Part shown: in pieces, positions 43,240 through 55,200 of the stretch | Layout of the letters: each line of letters starts with the position of its first letter | Numbering within the stretch: position 1 is the stretch's first letter | Origin: Crossaster papposus | Taxonomy: Eukaryota; Echinodermata; Asteroidea; Velatida; Solasteridae | Reading direction: 5' to 3' | NCBI GenBank assembly: GCA_037893245.1 | Contig: JBAIAA010000451.1 | Span: 248,001-312,000, forward strand | Length of the DNA stretch: 64,000 nt | Notes under the pieces: generated by a model | What the model was told of the DNA's origin: nothing | The model's input: the letters and a program-made list of their open reading frames with translations, nothing else | Database searches by the model: none | Translations under genes and position numbers: made by a program

Positions 43240-46200
43240 GTAATAAAACCTTCCTTAACTAATCCTCGCAATTTATGTATGGCCAACATGGAGATTTCAC
43301 TTGATATCGTTATCTCCTTTTTCTTCTTTATCGAAGTGGCTTTTAGCGGCCGATGCGCCTGAAGTCTTCATGTGCACTTTCAAGGCCGCGCTCCAGATTT
43401 AGCATTATTAAAAATGAAAAAGATGTCTTGTCCTTACTCGCAGCTGGAATGCTGAATTGTAAAGGCACGGCTACAAAGTGGTCAAGTCGGTGACTCGTAT
43501 TTATGCTAGGTTCCTACTATCACAATTCGCGCCACGATTAAAATCGTGGTCTTAATCGTGGAGTAATCGTGGTGATCCTATCAGATCTTATCAGATCTTG
43601 AGGTCAGTCGTGGCAATCGTGTTGATCGTAGACAATTTTTTGACGGTTCAAACATTTTCTACAATAAACACGATTAATTTTTAATCGTGATCATCGCATC
43701 AGATCGTAATGGATCGTAACAAAGCGCGACAGATCGCATCTAATCTTGCTTCCAAATCGTGGTGATCGGGATCAACCTTGGACAAGAAAAACACCACCTC
43801 TGTTGAGATGCGCTATGCGCTGCGATCTGATTGTGGGTTGTAGTCTTCACTCTGTAGAAGTTTAAGAAACAATGAAGTTCATATGGTCAGTCGGGCTGTA
43901 TATATACCCGTCGGGGTCCAATCGTGGCTCAAATCATGATCACTCGATCCCGAATTAAATTGCCCTATCTCCGGGACTATTATTAGACTAAATAAGATTG
44001 AGGATTTAGAACGTTTCAACGATTCAGTCATGTACGTTTGTTTGTCAACTTTTTAAAGGCAGGTCAATGATACGTAGACTCGTATAATAGACTACAACAT
44101 AACAATTAACTTACTTTAACCATGGTAGGAACGGGTATGATGCGATTTTGCATTCAAAGCGAACACGGCCAGTATATAGCATAATGTGATTTCAACAAAA
44201 GATTTTCAAAATCACATCCAAATGCTCTAAATTCACATCCTCAGTCCATGTGAGTGTGAATAATTTGAATTTTAACGACTTAAAGGTTGGATACACTATT
44301 GGTAATTGCTTGAAATATACGAAATGGGTGGATTAAGGGATTGTATTTTATAGTAAATATCGTTTAACTGACCTGTTCAAAGTGTTACAGTCATGGATGC
44401 AGAGAAAAAAAAGGAGTTGTTCTCGTTGTTATTTTCTATATAATTGTTTTTATAAATTTCAATTTTTCGGAACAATTATAGGATATCTAGCGCAATTGTT
44501 TTGCTGGATGCTATACACTCATTATTAACTTTCAAATAAGTAAGATATTTCTTTTACTTTAAAAAAAATATTTCTTGGAAATGGTGTATCCTACCTTTAA
44601 CCCAGGATGTGAATTTGGACCGAGGATGTGAATTTAGAGCATTTGGATGTGATTTAGGAAATCTTGTGTTGAAATCACATGCTGCTAAGGACCTTTTCCG
44701 CTTTGAATGTAAATCACAACATGCGCTTTCCTAGTAAGAGGAGGTATGATCCGAATGAACGCTGTGGAATGTTTTTCTGTTCTTTTCACCTGTTTTTTGG
44801 TGTCGTTCTTGTCAGCAAAAATGCCGGTGTGGAAGACAAATTCGTAAATTTTCAACAATACGAAGATGACGTTACTTACCGTCTGGCTGAGGCTGCGGCA
44901 AACCTGTTAGGTAGGTACTAGAGATTCTGAGTAGGTGTAGCCCTTTGCCAGTGATACTAACATTATATTTCTGTACCTCAATTAACCCTGCGACGTGCCA
45001 CCGCACTTTTTTTCGAAGTCGCTTCGCCGTAATTTGTTTTAGATTTTTCATCATTTGTTTCAAAAATCTCATATTACATGTATTCCTATATAGTTCAAAG
45101 CATGCCGAATAGCATGGTAAGTGCCGCTTGGACCCTGGTTGAACCGGTGACACAGCTTTTTGCAAAGGAAAGTGCTGCCCCACGAGTATCTCATTACTTT
45201 GTGTACATAAAGGGGCTATTCAAGTCTGGGTTTACCAGACCTACCCAAACCATTAATCATGCTATTGTTGCCTTGCCCCATTCAACAACACCAGCTGGGA
45301 TCGAATATATTTAGACACTATGGGAAAGTACTGTGTTGACATATAAAGCCATAAAACCGAACAGCATGGGGGTTACACACGAAATACAACCGACTTTGAA
45401 AAAAGTACGGACGCGCGTTCATGTAAAAACAAAATGGCCGCACGTCGCAAGGTTAACAGCAGTGACAAATATTGTAATTTGTCAACATTTGGTGTTTTTT
45501 TCCAACAATAAAATGAACAAAATGTATATTGTGAATCTTGGATACCTTGTCAACTCAAAAATACAGAAAACTCGAAATCGATTTCGAAACGATTTTTCAA
45601 GTATGGCCAACTTCAAAACGAGATTTTTGGGGTCATTCCGCCGCCATTAAGCCTCAATAGGTCACATTTTATTGATGGGTTTCCCCACGCTGACCACACG
45701 AGTTATTTGACTGCCAACAAGTTATTTGGGACCCCCTAAGGTAGGATACATCATTTGCAGACATCGAACAATTTTACTACCAAATTCTTAAGAAATATAT
45801 TACTTATTTAAAAGTAGGCATCTAGCAAAATTATTGCGCTAGATATCTTGTAATTGTTTTCAAAAAAATGAATTTTATTTTTAAAAACGCGATCGCCGGA
45901 CGGCGATCGAGAAAAAAACCCCAAGAACAACATAAGAAAAACTGCCCGATGCCGGTTGAAAACGAACGTCGTTTTTCTTGCTTTTCTCAGCAACCATAAT
46001 TTTAAATTTTCGGACACGTCAGTTAACAATATTTACTATAAAATACAACCCTCCAAATCCACCCATTCATGATAATACAAGCAATTACCAATGATGTACC
46101 CTACCTTTAATACATCACATGATGTGTTCTTGCATTCAAAGCGGACACAATCCTAAGTAGGATGTGATTTCAACAAACGATTTCTAAATTTACATCCAAT

Positions 46201-49200
46201 TGTTCCAAATTCACACCCTGGTTTGGATGTGAATTTAGAGCATTTCGATGTGATTTTTGAAATCTTTTGTTGAAATTATAAGGACCGTCTCCGCTTTGAA
46301 TGCAAATTCACATCATGCCCTTACCTAAACTGTCAATGTCAATATAATCCCGGCACAAACTGGTTAAAAGTGTTTTCTCCAACCTTTTTCTTCAAAAATA
46401 ACCTCCCGCCCCTCGCTGATTTACTCCCATGACCGCGGCCTCTCTTTCCGTTGCACCCGACGCGTCATCAGGCGTAGACACGGATACCGTCTACGAGCTC
46501 TTCGGCGTCTTCTGGGTGACCTGGACAATGCGCATCGGCTACGACAAGCTGATCCGCACACTGGGTAAGAACCTGGCCGAGTTCATCAGCAACCTGGACT
46601 TCATGCACACCGTCTACATGAAGACCATGTACCCGATGATGGAGGAGCCGTCCTTCCGGGCCGAGACCAGACAGGACGGCAGCCTAACCCTGCACTACTT
46701 CTCGGTGCGGCGTGGGCTTAACGGCGTAGTGTCAGGTACGATGCTTGTTATATCAGTAAATTGGCATGGTTGCCGGTCACTTCACCCATTTTGAGAGATA
46801 TATACAGTTTACGTATGAAGATAATTTTTTGTAGTTGTTTATATACTGCACATGTGCATTGTAGGCCTAATATTTGCACTATTGGACTCCACCGCAGCCG
46901 TTCATCGGCAGCACGGCTGCTATAGTATGCACGAAATTGTACAAAGTATTAGAGGCTATATAACTATTGTAGCGCCAAGCGCTACTCGGAAGCGCCACTC
47001 CGCCCGGGCGCCACTCCGCCCGGGCGCCACTCCGCCCGGGCGCCACTCCGCCCGGGCGCCACTCCGCCCGGGCGCCACTCCGCCCGGGCGCCAATTCGCA
47101 CCGGCGCCAATTCGCACCGGCGCCAATTCGCACCGGCGCCAATTCGCACCGGCGCCAATTCGCACCGGCGCCAATTCGCACCGGCGCCAATTCGCACCGG
47201 CGCCAATTCGCACCGGCGCCAATTCGCACCGGCGCCAATTCGCACCGGCGCCAATTCGCACCGGCGCCAATTCGCACCGGCGCCAATTCGCACCGGCGCC
47301 AATTCGCACCGGCGCCAATTCGCACCGGCGCCAATTCGCACCGGCGCCAATTCGCACCGGCGCCAATTCGCACCGGAGCCAATTCGCACCGGCGCCAATT
47401 CGCACCGGCGCCAATTCGCACCGGCGCCAATTCGCACCGGCGCCAATTCGCACCGGCGCCAATTCGCACCGGCGCCAATTCGCACCGGCGCCAATTCGCA
47501 CCGGCGCCAATTCGCACCGGCGCCAATTCGCACCGGCGCCAATTCGCACCGGCGCCAATTCGCACCGGCGCCAATTCGCACCGGCGCCAATTCGCACCGG
47601 CGCCAATTCGCACCGGCGCCAATTCGCACCGGCGCCAATTCGCACCGGCGCCAATTCGCACCGGCGCCAATTCGCACCGGCGCCAATTCGCACCGGCGCC
47701 AATTCGCACCGGCGCCAATTCGCACCGGCGCCAATTCGCACCGGCGCCAATTCGCACCGGCGCCAATTCGCACCGGCGCCAATTCGCACCGGCGCCAATT
47801 CGCACCGGCGCCAATTCGCACCGGCGCCAATTCGCACCGGCGCCAATTCGCACCGGCGCCAATTCGCACCGGCGCCAATTCGCACCGGCGCCAATTCGCA
47901 CCGGCGCCAATTCGCACCGGCGCCAATTCGCACCGGCGCCAATTCGCACCGGCGCCAATTCGCACCGGCGCCAATTCGCACCGGCGCCAATTCGCACCGG
48001 CGCCAATTCGCACCGGCGCCAATTCGCACCGGCGCCAATTCGCACCGGCGCCAATTCGCACCGGCGCCAATTCGCACCGGCGCCAATTCGCACCGGCGCC
48101 AATTCGCACCGGCGCCAATTCGCACCGGCGCCAATTCGCACCGGCGCCAATTCGCACCGGCGCCAATTCGCACCGGCGCCAATTCGCACCGGCGCCAATT
48201 CGCACCGGCGCCAATTCGCACCGGCGCCAATTCGCACCGGCGCCAATTCGCACCGGCGCCAATTCGCACCGGCGCCAATTCGCACCGGCGCCAATTCGCA
48301 CCGGCGCCAATTCGCACCGGCGCCAATTCGCACCGGCGCCAATTCGCACCGGCGCCAATTCGCACGGATGCGAAGAAGTAGCACTTTGGCGAAACACATT
48401 CTAAATCTTCCATTCTCATTATTTATTTTTTAACGCAAGGGGTCATCAAAGGTGTATCAAGAATCATCTTCAACGAGCGCATTGACATGGACGTGATTGA
48501 GTACAAGGAGGAGTATCACAGAGGTGTTCGTAAGGACCACTGGGTCTTTCATGTCCGCTTCGTTGAGTTCAACCTGCCAGCCATGGGCGTGGACGGCGAG
48601 GTTACGCAGGAGGTAAGGCATGGTCTCATGGTGTGTTCGACTGTTTGTTGATTGGTTTGGTTAAAGGGAACCTAATGCCGTGTTTAAATTGACGGCTCTG
48701 GCTGTGACTTCGGTCGTTGCTGTATCCTGCTAGTAAGGGCGGCCAATAACCACCCGTAGCAACAGCATATAGTAACTGCCGAAGTCACAGAACAAAGGCC
48801 CAAAATTCGGACACGGCCTAACATGTCGCGGTGTTGTTTAATATTAAAGATGGACTACAACGGAATAATGATAAAGGCTGTGTTGCTGTTTTTGTTCGAG
48901 AAATGTATAATGATTACTAATATATCATTAGTATTCAATAAAACTTGTTCCTTCATGCAAAAAAACCCCAAAATTGATCGGCGTTCTACGACCCAGAAAA
49001 ACTCAGTTTCAGCAAAAGCCCTTAACTCATGAATAATTCATACTTTGTGTGTGACGTACTACCCATGACGATTTACTCGGGTCGATCGTGTGCGTGCATT
49101 TTTACCGTACAATGCAATGCGGAATAACAGCGGACAAGCTAGGCTATATTTTGGTACAACTATTTTCGACCGAAAAACAGCGAAAAATGTCCGATAGCAG

Positions 49201-52200
49201 CGAGTATTGGGAAGACCACAGTGTAGATGAGGAAGAGGCATTTCGTGGAGGTACTTCTGAGGACAGTGATGGCAGCTCTAGCGATGAGGGGAGCTCACCA
49301 GACGAGGGGAGCTCACCTGCTGATGACTCTGCGGCCACGGCAGACCCGGCGGTTGCCGATGACTCGGCCGACGTAAAAGCAGTAGGCCTGGTGGTAGTAC
49401 TAGTACGAATTATCTCGATGTTTGGCGCTTTCAATGTGGGGATCGATCCAGGCTTCAAACGAAACTTTGTTGTCAATCCCAGTGATTTTTTAAAAGCACT
49501 TGAAGGTTCAACACAGTCCTCTGAAAAATGTGCTGAACAAATCAAAGGCCTAATTCTTTCCGAGAAGGTGAAATCCTTTCGTGTAATATTTACGAACTTC
49601 ACCCATTCCTTTGATAACGCAGGATCCCGCGGAAATTGCACAAAATGAATCTCTGGATTCTTCGAACAATTTCTCGTGCATCCACCAACAACACATGAAG
49701 TTGGCATTATTGTAGCTGAGTGATAGTGATACACTATAAAAAAAAGATTCGTAAAAACTTCATGCCTCTGCATGAAAACGCATACATAATACACACGGAA
49801 TAACATGGCGTCTTTTGTTTACTCTCGGTTGCTCATGGGTAGTACGTCATCACTTTTCGCTGGTTTACAAGTCCGCTGGTACTATATCGGGGATTTCATT
49901 GTGGTTTTCAGTGGATCTTTGCCGGGAACCAGTACAGGGCGGGAAATTTCAAAATCGAAGAATCGAGGTCTAATTTTGTCGGTCAAATTGCAACAAAATT
50001 ATTTAGAGAAAAACATGACCGTAACAATAAAGTGTTACCTGAACACAACATAAACAAGGTCCGATAATAAATTTAATGTGTGAGTTTTCGTTGTAGTCCA
50101 TCTTTAAGATTCTGAATGGACATTATGTGATTTTACATTTAAAGCGGATACGGTCCTTAGCAGGATGTGATTTAAACAAAAGATTTCCAAAATCACATTC
50201 AATTACTCCAGGTTCACATCCTCTTCCAAATTTACATCCTTTTCCAAATTCACATCCTGTATAAGGTCGTTAAATTGAAAATTCACATTCACTGGATATG
50301 AATTTTCATTTTAACGATAATCCAGGATGTGAATTTGGGGCATGTGGATGTGATTTTGGAAATCTGTCGTTGAAATCGACATTCACATGAATTGGGTGTG
50401 AATTTAACGACTTAACTCGGGATGTGAATTTGGACGAAGATGTGAATTTAGGGGGATTTGGATGTGATTTGGAAAATTCTGCTACTGACAGTGTCCGCTT
50501 TGAATGCAAAATCACATCATGCCCTTTCCTAGTGTGATCACTACCGGTTAAATTAAACTGCATGTACACGCCAAACTTTACGCGGTAATTCTAAAACGCT
50601 CCTGTGGAAAGGTGACATAAGATTAGATTTCAAAGCTGTCCTCTGGTTAACCTTGTTACAACGTACATCAGTTGGCAACTGACATTTCAAGGATAAAGGT
50701 ACGCCTGATCTGACAGTAAGCTTCGACTGTATAGAACTGTTCGTCGCCGATTTGTATTCGACTGAGTGTAACCTTATTATGCTAAGACGATTGGCGGCTG
50801 TCGGCGCACGATCAAACAACATCCAGCAGTCGCAAAAATAGAAACATTTAATTTAACTTATGCGCCGCGACAGAACGTCGAAGGTCGCAGTCAATCTTAG
50901 TGAATTTTATTCGATGCCGTACGCACATCAGAACAATGTTATTTTAATAAGCCGTTTTTAAAGGCGTCATATACGATCACGTCTACCCTGATGAATCATC
51001 CTCGCGTCGTAGGTGGTGCAATGTCAACTCGCCGCATGACCGACTCGTGACCTTTGTCAACTCCCCCCCCCCACCCCCCCACCCCCCCCCCCCCCCCCCC
51101 CCCCAGCCAACTTGCTTACTAACTTGCCTCCTCGCCAACTCGCATCCTTGCCCCCTGGCCAACTCGGATGATCCTGGCCAACTCGGATGATCATGGCAAA
51201 TTCGGATGATCCTGCGCAACTTGCCCACCCAAAATATTTATTTACACATTGTTGCCGTAATTTTGTGTCGAGATGCCGCTCGTTCCAAGAGAATCACATA
51301 GTTTCTCAGTGTTGTGACCTGAGCTTTATTTTTTGTTCTGCTTGATGCCAACGGTTCGGTCTCGGCACAAGCAAATCACAGTCGGACCGTACCTCAGGAC
51401 GTCCTTAAACGTACGCCAAGAAATAGATTGCAAATTAAATGACGACTTCACTAACGTTGTCTTATCTGCTTAGAATCAGGCAATTGCAACTGTCTAATAC
51501 GTTTGGTTACCTATAGAGGCCGGAATGACTACGAAAGTATTTTCCAGAATCCCTTTTTGATAGGTTTCCTGCAAAACTTTCCTCTGATTTTACAGGAGTG
51601 GCTGTCTATTCTCGTCAAGGACAACAAGGACATGCCCTCCCAAATCAAGGACCATACTCCCGACATCCTGGCCGTCATGGACGGCCATCAGGACTGCGAG
51701 TTCACCGCCAAGATCCCGGACAAGATCCTGGTCGACCCGTCCACTTTCGTCCATTCGTTCCCGTACCACGTGGTCTTCGACCACCACCTGGTCATCCGGC
51801 ACTGCGGTGTCAAAGTTCAGCAGTTCTGCCCCCGGGTGACGGAGGAGGGCGCCCGGCTGGAGGATTTCCTGAGCATCGTGCATCCCAACATTGCGCTGAG
51901 CATCGAGAACCTGAGGGAGTTCAGGACGTCGATTTTCATCGTGGACTTCAGAAAGGAGGAACTGAGGAGTGACATGCAGGACAAACCAACGATTTCCTTG
52001 AGGGGTGTGTGCGCCGGATTTTAAAGAGATAGGATGCACATTGCAAATTGCTTGAATTACCAGGAATAAGTGGATTCGGGGGCTTGTACTTTACAGTAAG
52101 AATCGTTTGACTGACCTGTTAGAAGTTTTACAATCATGGATGCTAAAAAAAGCAAGAAAAACGGCGTTCGTTTTCAACCGGCGTCGAGCAGTGATTTTTG

Positions 52201-55200
52201 TGTTCTTATTGTTTTTCTGTTTTCTGTCTGTTTTGTTTTTATACAATTCAATTTTTTGAAACAATTACAGGTTGTCTAGCGCAATAATTTTGCTGTAAGC
52301 CTACAATCATTATTTACTTTTAAATAAGTAAGACATTTCTTAATAATTTAGTAGTATTGTTTTTGTATATCTGCAAATGGTTTATCCTACCTTTAAGTAT
52401 AACAATCGTTTTTAGTTATTGTAAGGAAGACCGAAGACTTAAAGACAGGATACACCATTTGCAGATATCGAAAAATTATTAAGAAATGTCTTACTTACTT
52501 GAAAGTAAATAATGATTTCTAGGCATACAGCAAAATAATTTCGCTAGATATTCTGTAATTGTTATAAAATTGGAGAAAAAAAGAAAGAAAAAACCCAAAT
52601 GTTAACTGTCCGACGCCGGTTGAAAACGAACGGCGTTTAAAAACGAACGCCGTTTTTTTAAAAACTTTTTTTTAACTTTTTTTCGGCATTCATGATTGTA
52701 AAACTTCGGACAGGTCAGTTAAACGATATTTACTATTAAATACTACGCCCCGCCCCCACCTCTAAAATAAATATAATCGACCCATTTCTGGTAATTCAAG
52801 CAACAACCAATGGTGTATCCTACCGTTAATATAGGTTTCCCCGGCTATTTTAAAACATTATTAATTCACCAACTATCACAATAAATTTCTTTCGTTGAAA
52901 GAAATTCACAAGCTCTAACCAAACCAATGTTATCATTCAATTTCAACGTTTGGTCACCATTTGTTAACACCGGTTGAAGAATATTCGTCATTACAAATCA
53001 ATTATTTCGTTGAAGCTGTTTGCAAAATGCAGCATTCAGAGATCGAATTCGTTCTATATCAATCAATCCCAAACTTATGCTAAGTAAATTACTCTGATAT
53101 ATGTTTGATTTAAGCATGCATCAGACTAATTTATTTGACTTGATATGGGCACTATTTTGGTTGAAAAAGTGTGAAGCCTTAGCCTCATACAGTGTGTGCA
53201 TGGTCACTGCTCCACTTTGTGAACAAAGCAATGGTCTCATTGATGTGTGTACAAACTTAACATAACCAAACGTATCGGGATGCACTACCCTAATTGAAGG
53301 GAGAATTTCTACGCGGTTTCATTAGCATGAAATGTGCCCCCACAGTTTATTTTGAAAAAGGAGGCCGTTTGGTAACAAAATGGTGGGATTGTGTAAATAT
53401 AGCATGGGATCAACTCCCTGGTTTCTTAGCTTCAATCTGAGGGCAGACTTGATAAAATTACTGTTAAAAAAATGGGTCCTAATTGCCCTAGAACGTGGAG
53501 GGGTGCCATTTGTAAAATGGCTGCTTGCTGGCTCGGGAAGTATCACTTTTCGGGAGGTGAGTTTCTTTTGGTGTAAATATTAAAAAATGTAATTGGCTAA
53601 CCTACTAAAAATTGAAAAGAAATGGAAAGATAAAGACCAAGACAATAATCTGATTGTTGTTTGAGAAACCCCAGTGATGTCGGTGTGCATGAAACTTGGT
53701 CGTGAACATTGTTGATTTTACACTGTTTTCAATGGGACTTGAATTAGGCTAGTGCACCCATCGAGGCTGTCCCTGTATGTAAGCTTGAAATTGATTGATA
53801 TCAGACGAATTCGATTTCTAAATGCTGTCTTTCGGCAACAGCTCAGACAAAATAGATATGTAATGACAAACATTCCAGAGACAATCTTTAAATAGAGTGA
53901 CCAAAATTCAAAATCGAATGGTAAATGACTAAATTGGCTTAATACAAATTGGTTTAATTTTGTCACAAAAATTGTGACAAGATTGTTTGAATGTGATAGT
54001 TGGAGAATTTTAATGTAATAATATTTAACATAGTCGGGAAAACCTATACATTATATTGCTGGTTAAAATCCCTTTAGTGACAGAAAATTTGAAACTAGAA
54101 TCGGGCAAAAAACTCAGCCTAAAAGCTTTATGTTATTGTAGACCAGGCCAGGTTGCGGCCGCAACCCGACCATGGTTTTCAATCTCAGAAAACAACAGAA
54201 CTACGTGACAACATTAAGGTCAGAACAGCCTCTTGCCAACTGTTTTGCAATTGACAATTAAAGTTCATGCAGCTTGTAGCAATCTGCTAGCGTTAAGCAT
54301 GCATCAGACTAATTTATTTGACATAATATTGGCACTATTTTGGTTGAAAAAGTGTGAAGCCTTGCCTTATACAGTGTGTGTGTAAAGGTGTGAACTTTAA
54401 CTCTGTACTTTTCAGATAATTTACATGTAGAGCACCCTGTTAGGAGTGCCACCCCCTGTTAGGTAGAGCACCTGGACTTAATTAAAACTAGCCTTTTGTT
54501 ACGTTTACAAGCACCAGCCTATTTCTTTTGTCCATGTGCTGACCATGCGAGTCCATTCATTGAGCAGCCTGGCAGCAGAGAGTTAAGACCATAGTTTATG
54601 GACACTGTTTTGCAATTGACAATTAAAGTTCATGCAGCTTGTAGCAATCTGCTAGCGTTGTCGATTATGTTTATCACAAAGACGTGGGAAATCTAAACGG
54701 CACGTAAAGGGTCTGTCCGTAAATTAGGATTTTTTGTGTGTCCATGTTTACATGTGACTTGCAGATACAAGATGTTGCTTTAATTCAGGACACATTCTGT
54801 GATGCCTTTTATCTATACAAGAGTGAGTACATTTAAAGCAAATTACCTGCAAAACAATACAATATATTTAAATCGAAGTACTTGTAAAACAAATACAAAG
54901 TTCGAAGTTCAATTCAGTGACACTAGGATTAGATATTACACAGGTCATTTGTAACCGGGACACCAAAACAAACAACTCAAACTGTGTACCCCTTATTTAA
55001 GGATCTGTCCAGGAGCATTGCATTCGTGGTCTGCGGGTAGTTCTGCAGGCTGTGGGTTCGAACCCAGCCTGAGTGGCACTTTTACATCTGATATGTTTAG
55101 AGGCATTATTAATGCATTACAGTGGACTTTTTATAGTTGCCCATCCCAACGTTTTTAGGTGAAGAGATCAGATTGTCTTGTAGTGTGAGGGTCTGGTTCT

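Noticed and set aside
46429..46471. ATG at 46429 as start of the cyclase
   Set aside because: Upstream exons at 43166 and 44816 continue the H-NOX domain in matching phase, and a good acceptor lies at 46471. The ATG is intronic.
27643..48365. CRISPR-like arrays
   Set aside because: The repeats are contiguous with no unique spacers, and the sequence is eukaryotic. They are minisatellites.
46852..48419. Four overlapping frames of about 470-510 codons ([16 protein letters not shown] type)
   Set aside because: By-products of the 16-bp GC-rich minisatellite inside a cyclase intron. They appear on both strands at once.
49088..49648. 186-codon acidic frame on the + strand
   Set aside because: Lies antisense to the THAP gene; the acidic stretch is the complement of its Ser/Glu-rich tail. 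No domain recognised.
51598..51972. 124-codon frame in another frame of the HNOBA exon
   Set aside because: A shadow of the GC-rich coding exon; no similarity of its own.
55006..55085. tRNA gene around GGTTCGAACCC
   Set aside because: A good B box, but no convincing A box or acceptor stem; at most a SINE remnant.
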